Shown here: positions 52,743-61,194 of the stretch, one piece after another
Layout of the letters: each line of letters opens with the position of its first letter
Numbering within the stretch: the stretch's first letter is position 1
Assembly: GCF_003946045.1 (NCBI RefSeq)
Contig: NZ_RHNW01000011.1
Coordinates: 50,265 to 114,264 of the forward strand
Direction of reading: 5' to 3'
Source: Levilactobacillus mulengensis
GTDB taxonomy: Bacteria > Bacillota > Bacilli > Lactobacillales > Lactobacillaceae
Length of the DNA: 64,000 bases
The notes under the pieces: model-generated
Told to the model about the DNA's origin: nothing
The model's database searches: none
What the model saw: only the letters and a program-made list of their open reading frames with translations
Made by a program: the position numbers and the translations under genes

Positions 52743-54581
52743 ATGTGGCGTTATTTAAAGCGGGTTTTAATTGGTAAACCCCTCAAGACCATGGACGAAG
52801 GCGGTCAGGCGTTAACCAAGTTCAAAGCGTTAGCCTTACTCTCGTCTGATGCGTTATCTTCCGTGGCTTATGGTACTGAGCAAATTACGACAGTTCTGAT
52901 TACCTTATCAGCAGCCGCTTTGATGTATCAGTTGTGGGTTGCCGCACTGGTCTTAGTTCTGTTATTTGCGATCACGCTTTCTTACCAGCAGATCATTCAC
53001 GCGTATCCTTCCGGGGGTGGCGCGTACGTGGTTGCCAGCACCAACTGGGGCCAATCGGCCGGGTTAGTGGCTGGGGGTTCCTTGCTGGTTGATTATATGC
53101 TGACCGTGGCGGTTTCAACGACTTCTGGGACCGAGGCGATTACCTCGGCGATTCCAGCGCTGTATCCGTATTCCGTATTGGTATCAGTCTTAATCGTTAT
53201 TGGGATTATGCTTTTGAACTTACGGGGCATGAAGGAGTCGGCGGCCTTTCTGACGATTCCGGTCTACCTGTTCATTGGGATGATTCTCGTGATGATTGGT
53301 GTCGGCTTCTATAACATCATGAGTGGAAATATCACGTATCACGCCGCAGCAACCCCATTGGGCGATCCCGTAAAGGGCATGACGCTGTTGCTGTTCCTGC
53401 GGGCGTTCTCATCCGGGTCATCTTCATTGACCGGGGTCGAGGCCATTAGTAACGCGGTACCAAACTTTAAGGAACCGAAACGGCATAATGCAGCGGCAAC
53501 GCTGGCTATTATGGCGGGTATCCTGGCCCTCTTCTTCGCTGGAATCACGTTCCTGAGTTACTACATGGGCATTCGGCCACAGAGCAGCCAGACCGTGTTG
53601 TCTCAAATTGGGACGGCGGTCTTCGGCCATGGGGTGCTGTATTACATTTTCCAACTGTCAACGGCCATGATTTTAGCCGTGGCAGCGAACACTGGGTTCT
53701 CGGCCTTTCCAATCTTGGCGTACAACTTGGCCAAGGATAAATTCCTGCCACACGCGTACCTCGACCGGGGGGACCGGTTAGGGTATTCCAACGGGATCAT
53801 CTCGTTAGCCGTTGGGGCCATTGTCCTGATTCTGATTTTCCATGGTCAAACGACGCTGCTGATTCCCCTCTATGCAATTGGGGTTTTCGTGCCATTTGTC
53901 CTGTCACAGTCTGGGATGATCATTCACTGGTTCAGAACACGCGAAGGCTGGTGGGTTGGTAAGGCGCTGATTAACTTGTTAGGAGCCTTAATCTCACTGG
54001 GATTGGTCACCGTCTTACTGTTGCTGCGTTTTGGCAATGTTTGGCCATACCTGATTATTATGCCATTGATTCTGTTACTGTTTTATCGGATTAATGGTCA
54101 TTACCATAACGTCGCGAAACAGTTGCGAGTGGCGGAAAAGGAACGGGCTGATATCCACGAGTATGACGGGGCAACCGTTATCGTGCTGGTCAGCAACATT
54201 ACCCGGGTGACGTCCGGTGCCATCAATTACGCACGGTCCATTGGGGACTACGTGATTGCGATGCACGTGTCCTTCGATGAAAATCCGGAGAAGGAACACA
54301 AGACGGCTCAGGAGTTCAAAGAGGAGTTCCCAGATATCCGGTTCGTGGATATTCACTCGTCTTACCGCTCCATTGCCACGCCAACGTTGCGGTTCTGTGA
54401 TGTGATTGCCAAACGGGCGGCTGAACGGAACTTTACGACCACGGTCCTGGTACCGCAGTTCGTTCCGCGGCACCCTTGGCAAAATGTCCTGCATAACCAA
54501 ACGGCGTTACGCTTACGGACCATCCTGAATTCACGGGAAAACATCATCGTTTCAACTTATAACTATCACTTAAAAGAGTAG
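52743..54581 (+). CDS. kimA: APC-family potassium/proton importer KimA (YdaO)
   Basis: 612 residues, close by memory to B. subtilis KimA along its full length: KRVLIGKPLKTMDEGGQALTK start, LALLSSDALSSVAYGTEQI (about 31-49), YPSGGGAYVVASTNWG, ANTGFSAFPILAYNLA, then about 12 membrane segments to residue 450 and a cytoplasmic C-terminal domain with VHVSFDENPEKE and LHSSYRS-like (here IHSSYRSI). KimA imports K+ and is inhibited by c-di-AMP in relatives. AAGGAG before ATG 52743. Confidence 0.9.
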   Translation: MWRYLKRVLIGKPLKTMDEGGQALTKFKALALLSSDALSSVAYGTEQITTVLITLSAAALMYQLWVAALVLVLLFAITLSYQQIIHAYPSGGGAYVVASTNWGQSAGLVAGGSLLVDYMLTVAVSTTSGTEAITSAIPALYPYSVLVSVLIVIGIMLLNLRGMKESAAFLTIPVYLFIGMILVMIGVGFYNIMSGNITYHAAATPLGDPVKGMTLLLFLRAFSSGSSSLTGVEAISNAVPNFKEPKRHNAAATLAIMAGILALFFAGITFLSYYMGIRPQSSQTVLSQIGTAVFGHGVLYYIFQLSTAMILAVAANTGFSAFPILAYNLAKDKFLPHAYLDRGDRLGYSNGIISLAVGAIVLILIFHGQTTLLIPLYAIGVFVPFVLSQSGMIIHWFRTREGWWVGKALINLLGALISLGLVTVLLLLRFGNVWPYLIIMPLILLLFYRINGHYHNVAKQLRVAEKERADIHEYDGATVIVLVSNITRVTSGAINYARSIGDYVIAMHVSFDENPEKEHKTAQEFKEEFPDIRFVDIHSSYRSIATPTLRFCDVIAKRAAERNFTTTVLVPQFVPRHPWQNVLHNQTALRLRTILNSRENIIVSTYNYHLKE

Positions 54582-54590
54582 TTTCACCAG

Positions 54591-54642
54591 AAAAGGCGTT
54601 CCTCAAACAACCGTTTACGCGGGTGTCGGGGGAGCGCCTTTT
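54591..54642 (+). terminator. kimA terminator
   Basis: AAAAGGCGTTCC (54591-54602) / GGAGCGCCTTTT (54631-54642). Confidence 0.85.
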
Positions 54643-54812
54643 GTGTATCCAGAACTTGCCGTCTAGCAAACAGCACAAATCAGCTCTAAAGTTCTGTCCA
54701 ATTTTTAAAGGTTCACTTCAAAATTGAAAGACGGTGTATTTACATGACTAAACGGGTAGCATGCTGTTAGAGGCGCTCATATGCGTGATTATAGAATTTA
54801 TCGTGGATTGAT

Positions 54813-54851
54813 AACATTCAAGGTGTACCCAACAGCTTGAATGTTTGTTCT
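54813..54851 (+). terminator. Terminator-like hairpin in the gap before the small membrane protein
   Basis: AACATTCAAG (54813-54822) / CTTGAATGTT (54836-54845), then TGTTCTT. No gene was found in 54643-54812 that it would end. Confidence 0.6.
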
Positions 54852-54908
54852 TAAAGGCTGTTTGTGTCAGATAAGCAAAAGTGATGACTTTTTGATGGGA
54901 ATGATTCC

Positions 54909-55091
54909 GTGTTTCGCAAAGTGATATTTTGGGTTTTAGCATGGAGTGGGGTGCCCTTGGTCCTGTATGATCTGACAGGCATGGCAATTACCATGCTGTT
55001 ACTGATGCTCAATGGGAGTGCGTGGCTCGTCCTATACTTTTGGCTACTGGGCCTAACCTCCATTGGTTTCGTGTCCTATATCTTCTATTAG
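54909..55091 (+). CDS. Small hydrophobic protein next to the TnpB element
   Basis: 60 codons from GTG 54909 with two likely membrane segments (VIFWVLAWSGVPLVLYDLTG and MLLLMLNGSAWLVLYFWLLG...). The stop lies at the junction with the IS left end (about 55092), so the original gene may have been longer and cut by the insertion. Ribosome binding site is weak (GATGGGAATG). Family unknown. Confidence 0.45.
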   Translation: MFRKVIFWVLAWSGVPLVLYDLTGMAITMLLLMLNGSAWLVLYFWLLGLTSIGFVSYIFY

Positions 55092-55221
55092 AAACCAAGC
55101 AGAAAACCTGCGATTTTAATCGCGGGATGAATGCCAGAACTTAATAATTCTTCTCGAAACGTATGTTCCCCCAGAGAGTTAAACATGGTATACTTAATCC
55201 AATCTACAAGGGAGGTATCCG

Positions 55222-56442
55222 TTGGTTAAATTAGGGCGAACAATTAAGCTGAGACTCTATCCAGACACGAATCAAGCAGAACAATTTCTAGCAATTAGTC
55301 AAGAGTATCAACGATTAGCTAATATTGTCAGTCAATGGATCTTTGACCATGAGTTTCAGTTAAGCTGGCTAAAAATCAATCACCACCTGTACAAAATATT
55401 CAGACAAGAATCACCGCTCAACAGTCAGATGGTCCAATCTGTTTTTCGGACAGTAGTGGCTCGCTATAAAACTGTTCAGGAACAAATGAAACAACACCCT
55501 TACCGCTACAAGAACGAAGAAAAGAAGTGGGTTCAAGTTCCTAGAGACCTGAACTGGTTAGTGCAACCCATCCAGTTTCGTCGACCACAAGCGGACTTGG
55601 TTCGCCAGAGTAATTACTCTTTCGTAGATGGCATGCGACAAATTTCAATAACTACTCTAGGTAAACGAACTAAGTTGAGGTTCACTGATAAAGGATTCGA
55701 GAAGTACTTCACCGACGACTGGAAACTGGGTACCGCTAAGCTGGTCCACAACCGAGGCAAGTGGTTTCTGCACATCGGTATCACAACAGAAGTTAGTGAT
55801 TTCGATGCCAAAGATAATCCTAAGGTTGTAGGAATTGATCGCGGTTTACGCTTCCTAGCAACTACCTTTGATAATGAAGGAAAGACGCTATTCTTTGATG
55901 GTCAAAAAATCTTACTTAAGCGAAAGAAGTTCCTGGAGATTCGTCGAAAACTACAAAGTAAAGGTACTAAATCTGCCAAGAAAAAGTTAAAACGACTAGC
56001 GCAACGAGAGAACCGCTGGATGACTGATGTGAATCATCGGTTAGCTAAGACACTCGTTTCACGGTATGGTTCGCATACACTCTTTGTTTTGGAAGACTTA
56101 ACCAACGTGACATTCAACACCGATGATCTGCCTAAGCCCTTACGAAAAAGCCATCGTTCCTGGTCTTTCTTCCAGCTAGAATCTTTCTTAACGTACAAGG
56201 CTCAGGCTATTCAAGGCGCCGACGTGAAGGTGAATCCAGCATTCACTTCGCAGAGATGTCCGAAGTGTGGCCTAGTTGAGAAGACTAATCGTCATCACGA
56301 AACTCACGAGTATTGGTGCTCTCAATGTCAGTATCGTTGTAATGATGACCGATTAGGAGCCATGAATATTGAGATGCTTGGTCGAGATTGGTTAAACGGT
56401 GTCAAACGACCAAAGATTAAGAAGCTAACAGCTATTGGGTAA
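55222..56442 (+). CDS. tnpB: TnpB RNA-guided nuclease (stand-alone)
   Basis: 406 residues from TTG 55222 after GGGAGGTA. RuvC Asp in VVGIDRGLRFLATTF (about 203), Glu in LFVLEDLTNVTF (about 290), zinc finger CPKC...CSQC (about 352-375) and final Asp in CNDDRLGAMNIEML (about 378). All catalytic residues are present. Distinct from the TnpB at 21.6-22.8 kb and from a different subgroup (R-G-L-R after the first Asp). No tnpA beside it; it would rely on a TnpA in trans. Confidence 0.92.
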   Translation: MVKLGRTIKLRLYPDTNQAEQFLAISQEYQRLANIVSQWIFDHEFQLSWLKINHHLYKIFRQESPLNSQMVQSVFRTVVARYKTVQEQMKQHPYRYKNEEKKWVQVPRDLNWLVQPIQFRRPQADLVRQSNYSFVDGMRQISITTLGKRTKLRFTDKGFEKYFTDDWKLGTAKLVHNRGKWFLHIGITTEVSDFDAKDNPKVVGIDRGLRFLATTFDNEGKTLFFDGQKILLKRKKFLEIRRKLQSKGTKSAKKKLKRLAQRENRWMTDVNHRLAKTLVSRYGSHTLFVLEDLTNVTFNTDDLPKPLRKSHRSWSFFQLESFLTYKAQAIQGADVKVNPAFTSQRCPKCGLVEKTNRHHETHEYWCSQCQYRCNDDRLGAMNIEMLGRDWLNGVKRPKIKKLTAIG

Positions 56443-56583
56443 ACCTAGTAGTTAAACGGGTAGCCGTCAATTACCCGATGATGTTGCCACTACGAGTAGG
56501 AGTGCTTTAACGGGCATGTTGGACTACTGTGTCGCCAGACACGTGAGCGACAAGCCTCTGAATTCATTCAGGGGCAATTGACG
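56443..56583 (+). ncRNA. Probable omega (guide) RNA and right end of the second IS
   Basis: 141 non-coding bases after tnpB with stems CGGGTAGCCGTCAATTACCCG and GTGTCGCCAGACAC, then the terminal hairpin. By analogy to TnpB systems the transcript would end in the flank, CAGCACTGAAAAGATG. Position-based assignment. Confidence 0.5.
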
Positions 56584-56596
56584 CAGCACTGAAAAG

Positions 56597-56788
56597 ATGG
56601 TCTATAAACCTATCTTGATTTGTAGGGTACTGATGGTGTTAGAGTACTGCCACTATTTCTTTTTAAGCGGCAAGATAGCTTCGACATTTTTGGTGGTGTA
56701 TGTTTTCGTTTACATTGGGCTGGGCTTAGTTGTCCCATTTGTACTAAGGACATTTGAAAAGAATCATCCGAATTGTGATGAGGGTTAG
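56597..56788 (+). CDS. Small putative membrane protein
   Basis: 63 codons from ATG 56597 (or ATG 56633) with one hydrophobic segment, STFLVVYVFVYIGLGLVVPFVL, then a charged tail FEKNHPNCDEG. It starts 14 bases after the IS and is followed by a terminator at 56818-56853, which supports a gene. It may be the remainder of a gene interrupted by the insertion. Family unknown. Confidence 0.4.
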   Translation: MVYKPILICRVLMVLEYCHYFFLSGKIASTFLVVYVFVYIGLGLVVPFVLRTFEKNHPNCDEG

Positions 56789-56817
56789 TTATCGCGCTGA
56801 GAAGGTATTATTAAATG

Positions 56818-56853
56818 AGAACACTTGCCGTTATTGGTAGGTGTTCCTTTTTT
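56818..56853 (+). terminator. Terminator downstream of the small membrane protein
   Basis: GAACACTTGCC / GGTAGGTGTTC with GTTATT loop and six Ts. Confidence 0.85.
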
Positions 56854-57163
56854 GCGTGCTGTTGCCGGGGGAGAATGAAAGTCCAATTGAACGGTGGAAA
56901 GAGCGACAAGTTAAAATGACAGTCATCAAAATAAGTGGACTGCTGGATTTCAACGATATTCGGCACTGTCAGAGACTTTAGCCGTTCATGGGTAAGTTTA
57001 CCAACTCACCAGCAAATCCACGGAGAATGATAGCTAGACGAGCAAATTACGGGTTGTGTGAAGCGGCTCATGTTAGCGGACGCTTTTTAACAAAACTTGC
57101 TAACAAAGTGGGGGAGTAAGAGCAGCTAAAGGAGTTATACTTGGCTGTTTAACAGACGACGTG
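56854..57163. other. Gene-free stretch upstream of element F
   Basis: No credible gene. A stem TGTTAGC / GCTAACA (about 57071-57105) and a TATACT (57136-57141) without clear -35 are the only signals; the latter might start element F. Confidence 0.4.
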
Positions 57164-57442
57164 GCGATTGATCTTGCGCTTGAGTCCTGGGCTCAAGGTC
57201 TTGGGCCAAACGGGCTAAGCGAACGCAGCAACCAACGCACAATCGAGAGCCGGAGGAAGCCAGGACGGAGACGGCTGTGTCGATTCTGTTAGTCGGCGTT
57301 CTTGGGCCGGCTTACAGAATGGGACAATCTTTGAGCCCTGCATGAACTTAGCAGGGCTCAAAGTTGAGGTGGGAGCCCGCACTCCAGGCGGAAACCGGCC
57401 CCACAGCAGGCGTAGTCCTGGAAGCCGCAGGCGGCCAATCGC
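57164..57442 (+). ncRNA. Structured dispersed RNA element, copy F (divergent)
   Basis: Outer helix GCGATTG 57164-57170 / CAATCGC 57436-57442; side hairpin CTTGAG/CTCAAG (57179-57198); GGGCTAAGC at 57209. P2 CCAGGAC 57260-57266 / GTCCTGG 57415-57421; P3 GCTGTG / CACAGC; first hairpin ATTCTGT-AGTCGGC / GCCGGCT-ACAGAAT (57283-57320); second hairpin a perfect 13 bp CTTTGAGCCCTGC / GCAGGGCTCAAAG (57329-57363). The GGA and GCA internal-loop triplets are exchanged between strands compared with A, B and E (GCCGGAGG 57249, GCCGCAGGC 57424). No gene follows on this strand. Confidence 0.82.
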
Positions 57443-57506
57443 AAGTGACTTGACGGGTTTGACTTAAGCCCTTGACGTAAACCTAAAACCGAGATCCCAA
57501 GAGAGC

Positions 57507-57541
57507 AAAAAAACACCGAACCCAAATGGATTCGGTGTTTA
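57507..57541 (-). terminator. lrgAB terminator
   Basis: On minus, AAACACCGAATCC...GGTTCGGTGTTT followed by a run of Ts (A-run 57507-57513 on plus). Confidence 0.9.
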
Positions 57542-57561
57542 GCAAGCTAGTTTAAGTTAGC

Positions 57562-58368
57562 TTAGATTAAGCCCATCATAGAAGCAAATGGTGGAACAAC
57601 GATATCAACAACGATAGAGATAACAACAACGGCGATGGATGCCATAGACCCTTGGATAGAACCAAGTTGTAAGGCCTTAGCAGAGCCAACCGTGTGTCCG
57701 GCAGTACCTAAACCAAGTCCGGCACCAATTGGGTCGCTGTTAACATGGAAGAACTTAACGAGCCAGTCACCCAAGGCGTAAATGATAACGGCGTTGAGGA
57801 TGCAGGCCATGGCAGTAACGGCAGTGTTACCACCGATAGCACCGGCAATAGGCATCGCGATGGCGGTCGTGGCAGCTTGTGGCATCATTGAAGCAATACC
57901 AACGTTGTCCAAACCGACAAGCTTTGATACGTAGTAGATAACGAACAAGGAAATAACTAACCCAACGATCAGGGAAAGCACGATTTCCAACCAGAACTTC
58001 TTAACAACGTCATTCCGACGGTACAGAGGAATAGCGAAGGCGATAGTAGCTGGGTTCAAGAACCAGAAGATAATGTTACCACCTGGTAAGTAGGCTGACT
58101 TGTAGAAAGTAGCCGTATCCGTTCCGAATGCCTTAGCAAACAGGAACAGGATGAAGATCCCTAAGACCATCCCAACGAACAGAGGTTGGAATAAGAAGAA
58201 ACCTTTACCGATCTTGAATAACCATTGACCGAATAAGTAAACAACTAATGATAGAAAAATACCAAATAATGCGTTACCGGCAGAAGCACCAGCGGCGTTA
58301 GTTCCTAACGCGTCACCGAGCCATTTGCCCCAAGCTGCCATATGGGCAGTTGCAGTTAAAGTCATCAT
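57562..58368 (-). CDS. lrgB: LrgB family protein (antiholin-like / pyruvate transporter partner)
   Basis: 268 residues with about seven membrane segments; TAIAMPIAGAIGGNTAVTAMACILNAVIIYALGDWLV and LGLGTAGHTVGSAKALQLGSIQGSMASIAVV are the LrgB/CidB signature. With LrgA it forms a membrane system linked to cell-death control and, in some Firmicutes, pyruvate transport. AAAGGATG before the start. Second gene of lrgAB, 44 bases after lrgA. Confidence 0.92.
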   Translation of the reverse strand: MMTLTATAHMAAWGKWLGDALGTNAAGASAGNALFGIFLSLVVYLFGQWLFKIGKGFFLFQPLFVGMVLGIFILFLFAKAFGTDTATFYKSAYLPGGNIIFWFLNPATIAFAIPLYRRNDVVKKFWLEIVLSLIVGLVISLFVIYYVSKLVGLDNVGIASMMPQAATTAIAMPIAGAIGGNTAVTAMACILNAVIIYALGDWLVKFFHVNSDPIGAGLGLGTAGHTVGSAKALQLGSIQGSMASIAVVVISIVVDIVVPPFASMMGLI

Positions 58369-58412
58369 AAATTTTCATCCTTTTCTAGTGAAAGTAGTAG
58401 CAGTCGACGAAT

Positions 58413-58853
58413 TTATTCTTCGACGTTAACGTCACGATGGAAGACGTTCTTCCGAAGCCAGATGAATCCGGCGGTCGTGTAAGCCACAACAACCAGCAGG
58501 ACAATCGTTGCAATTAAGATAACGACAACCAGTTGAACCCCTTGTGCCTTTAAGATGTCCAGGCTAGCAGCCAATTGGATACCTGAAGGAACGAACAAGA
58601 AGGCAATCAAACTGATCATGAAGTCCCCAAATTTTTCAACGTTACGTAACTTAACGATGTGGGAAGCCAATAAGATGTAAAGGATTACCAAACCGATAAC
58701 AGGCGTTGGAACTGGGAACGTTGCTGGGAACAGTGGGGAAATTAGGCTGGAAACAAACAGGATAGCGGCGAAGATCCCCATTTGAATTAAGATGGGTGAA
58801 GCTTGTTCTTCTTTAGCCGTTTCTGTCTTTGTTGCTTTATCATTAGCAGCCAA
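58413..58853 (-). CDS. lrgA: LrgA family holin-like protein
   Basis: 146 residues: polar N-terminal tail of about 20, then four membrane segments (ILIQMGIFAAILFVSSLISPLF, FPVPTPVIGLVILYILLASHIV with the family's P.PGxVIGL-like region, FGDFMISLIAFLFVPSGIQL, VVVILIATIVLLVVVAYTTAG). Works with LrgB. AAAGGAGAT precedes ATG 58853. lytSR is not in the window. Confidence 0.9.
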   Translation of the reverse strand: MAANDKATKTETAKEEQASPILIQMGIFAAILFVSSLISPLFPATFPVPTPVIGLVILYILLASHIVKLRNVEKFGDFMISLIAFLFVPSGIQLAASLDILKAQGVQLVVVILIATIVLLVVVAYTTAGFIWLRKNVFHRDVNVEE

Positions 58854-58899
58854 TAGAAAAATCTCCTTTCAAAATACAAACCAAAGTAACGGACGACTG

Positions 58900-58960
58900 G
58901 AAAGGTTTCACAAGGAAATAGGATAAATAGCTTGGACACAAATGAAATGTGAAACCTTTC
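58900..58960. promoter_or_regulatory. 13-bp inverted repeat upstream of lrgA
   Basis: GAAAGGTTTCACA (58900-58912) and its exact complement TGTGAAACCTTTC (58948-58960) flank 35 bases. The right arm plus next bases, TGAAACCTTTCTCA, is one base from the catabolite-control cre pattern. The lrgA promoter should lie in or next to this region. Confidence 0.6.
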
Positions 58961-59107
58961 TCAATGACACAATCCTATTATATGGCTTTTGGCTGATTTG
59001 CACAAGAAAAATCTGTGAATTTTAGGCTTTCGTCTGTACACTTGTGCACGAAATCGCCCAACTGGATAGAAAGGAAACGCTTACACAAACTTTATGAATT
59101 AATTTTT

Positions 59108-59224
59108 AATTCACAAACCCGACACGGGGTACTTTGTGAATTGTGTTAGTTGGCTGAACAAAGCTTATTTTTCTCTGACGAGTCCGAAAAGGCGGTTGTG
59201 TTTAATTTCATAGATTTGTATAAT
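59108..59224 (+). promoter_or_regulatory. tagO promoter and inverted repeat
   Basis: TTGTGT - 17 bases - TATAAT (59196-59224) is a good promoter. Upstream AATTCACAA (59108-59116) / TTGTGAATT (59134-59142) is a perfect 9-bp inverted repeat of unknown use. The rest of 58961-59107 shows no gene. Confidence 0.65.
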
Positions 59225-59261
59225 TAGCAAAAGAGTTGAATGAAAGAAAGAGGACACTTTA

Positions 59262-60359
59262 ATGAAATTTGAGATTATTGTTAGCTTATTTGCTACCATG
59301 ATTATCTCCGCGGTCCTAACCCCGTTTGTACGCCGCTTTGCGTTTCAAATTGGTGCGGTGGATAAACCGAATCAACGCCGGGTCAACAAAGTTCCCATGC
59401 CGACCCTGGGTGGCCTAGCCATCTTCATTGCGTTTACATTTTCAACCATGTTTTTGTTACGTGACCAAATGCCAACGCAACAGCTGTGGGGGTTGTTCGG
59501 TGGTGAATGCATTATTGTTGCTGAGGGCATGATCGATGATGTCTTCGAGCTTTCCCCCAAGCAAAAGATTTTAGGACAACTACTGGCGGCCCTGGAAGTT
59601 TATTTCGTGGCCGGCGTGCGGATGCGTTACCTGACCTTACCCTTCGTGGGTGTCTGGCACTTCGGCTGGTTAGCCCTGCCCATCACGTTGCTGTGGATTG
59701 TGGCCATCGTGAATGCCATCAACCTGATCGATGGGCTGGATGGATTGGCGACCGGAGTCTCAATCATTGCGTTGACGACTACCGGGATTACCGGTTTGTT
59801 CTTCTTAAACGTGGCCAACACCTGGGTTGCCATCATGATTTTCGCGTTGGTGGCGGCCATGGTTGGGTTCTTACCTTATAACTTTTTCCCAGCCCGGATT
59901 TATTTAGGGGATACCGGGGCGCAGTTTATCGGGTTCATGATCGCCTGTTTCTCCCTATATGGGTTAAAGAACGTCACGTTTATTTCCGTGATCATCCCCG
60001 TGATCATTCTCGGGGTGCCCATCACGGATACCGTGTACGCCATGATTCGCCGGATCTTAAATCGGCAGCCCATTTCGCATGCGGATAAACACCATTTACA
60101 TCACCGCTTGATGCAGTTGGGCTTGACTCACCGGCAAACGGTGCTGGTTATCTACGGAATCGCGTTGATTTTTTCCTTTATTTCCTTACTCTACCCGTTG
60201 TCTACCATCTGGGGGTCCGTCCTGCTGACGGTGGCCATCCTGATTGGACTGGAACTCTTCGTGGAGGCCATTGGCCTGGTCGGTTCGAATCGACAGCCCT
60301 TGCTGCACTGGATCAACCGCGTGGTTCAAAAACTTACGTCGAAAAATTCTGACGAGTAG
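59262..60359 (+). CDS. tagO: Undecaprenyl-phosphate N-acetylglucosaminyl-1-phosphate transferase (TagO/WecA)
   Basis: First step of wall teichoic acid or polysaccharide lipid-linker synthesis. About 11 membrane segments in 365 residues; DKPNQRRVNKVPMPTLGG (about 26-43), DDVFELSPKQKILGQ (about 92-106), NLIDGLDGLATG (about 151-162), YLGDTGAQFIGF (about 218) and HADKHHLHHRL (about 277, the HIHH-type loop) are family motifs with catalytic Asp residues. Monocistronic. Confidence 0.94.
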   Translation: MKFEIIVSLFATMIISAVLTPFVRRFAFQIGAVDKPNQRRVNKVPMPTLGGLAIFIAFTFSTMFLLRDQMPTQQLWGLFGGECIIVAEGMIDDVFELSPKQKILGQLLAALEVYFVAGVRMRYLTLPFVGVWHFGWLALPITLLWIVAIVNAINLIDGLDGLATGVSIIALTTTGITGLFFLNVANTWVAIMIFALVAAMVGFLPYNFFPARIYLGDTGAQFIGFMIACFSLYGLKNVTFISVIIPVIILGVPITDTVYAMIRRILNRQPISHADKHHLHHRLMQLGLTHRQTVLVIYGIALIFSFISLLYPLSTIWGSVLLTVAILIGLELFVEAIGLVGSNRQPLLHWINRVVQKLTSKNSDE

Positions 60360-60380
60360 GAATCAATCAGATGTTTAACC

Positions 60381-60422
60381 AAAAAAGGTGTGTCGCCAGA
60401 AAATTCTGACGGCACACCTTTT
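60381..60422. terminator. Bidirectional terminator tagO / yigZ
   Basis: AAAAGGTGTGTCGCCAGAA pairs with TTCTGACGGCACACCTTTT. Confidence 0.9.
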
Positions 60423-60448
60423 CGTTTACCAATGTATTAGTAGAAGAA

Positions 60449-61114
60449 TTAATCCGTGGTGTCGCGACTGCTGGCGTTGATTTCCACTGGGACTTCGTTG
60501 TAGGCGATGTCACCCACGACAACCGTCAGTCGGTCGCTCAGCAGGTTGGTGATGGCGGTCTGGGTGTCAGCGACGGCAGCCAAATCGACCGCAATCGTGA
60601 CGGCGACCTGGTCCGTGTAGTTCGTGGCCAGGATGCTGATGGCGTTTTCAGTCAGGTAATGGTTGAGCCGGTCGTAGTTGGGGTAGTCGACGGTGAGCGT
60701 CAGTTCCTGTTGGCGAACCAATTTGACCACACCAACCGCTTCGATGCCGGTCGAGGTGGCGTTGCTGTAAGCCCGGATCAAGCCACCGGCGCCCAACTTG
60801 ATGCCGCCAAAGTACCGGGTGACCACGGCAATCACGTTGTGCAAATGATTGCGTTGTAGGACGGTCAGAATGGGGACGCCTGCGGTTCCGGAGGGCTCAC
60901 CGTTATCACTTTCCCGCTGGATTTCGTCGTGTTCGCCAATTAAGTAGGCCCAACAATGGTGGGTGGCCTTCGCTTCACGGGCCGTCACGTCCGCCAAAAA
61001 GGCCTTGGCGTCATCTTCCGTGGTGACCCGGCCGAGATCGGTGATGAACCGCGATTTTTTAATTTCGAGCTCGTGGTTGCCGCTCGCTTGGATGGTTAAA
61101 TAATCTGTTTCCAT
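60449..61114 (-). CDS. yigZ: YigZ family protein (IMPACT/UPF0029)
   Basis: 221 residues: IKKSRFITDLGRV (about 18-30), HHCWAYLIGE (about 52-61), SDNGEPSGTAGVPILTVLQ (about 69-87) and VTRYFGGIKLGAGGLIRAYS (about 97-116), then a C-terminal DUF1949 domain. Function in bacteria uncertain; often next to comF genes, as here, in opposite direction. Confidence 0.94.
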   Translation of the reverse strand: METDYLTIQASGNHELEIKKSRFITDLGRVTTEDDAKAFLADVTAREAKATHHCWAYLIGEHDEIQRESDNGEPSGTAGVPILTVLQRNHLHNVIAVVTRYFGGIKLGAGGLIRAYSNATSTGIEAVGVVKLVRQQELTLTVDYPNYDRLNHYLTENAISILATNYTDQVAVTIAVDLAAVADTQTAITNLLSDRLTVVVGDIAYNEVPVEINASSRDTTD

Positions 61115-61194
61115 TTAAAAAAGCACCTTTCAAAAAAATAATCGGCCTTCTTTTACGGAGTTAACTAGTAGAGTCACCGTAAGGAGGAGTAGCC

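Larger units (their letters stand above)
55092..56583 (+). mobile_element. TnpB-only IS200/IS605-family element
   Basis: About 1.5 kb with one gene. Left end hairpin CCTGCGAT 55107-55114 / ATCGCGGG 55119-55126, then GGGATGAATGCCA; right end hairpin GCCTCTGA / TTCAGGGGC (56553-56574), ending CAATTGACG. The first IS has the same GGGATGAATGCCA on its left and TTGACG on its right, so both probably use the same transposase. Confidence 0.75.
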
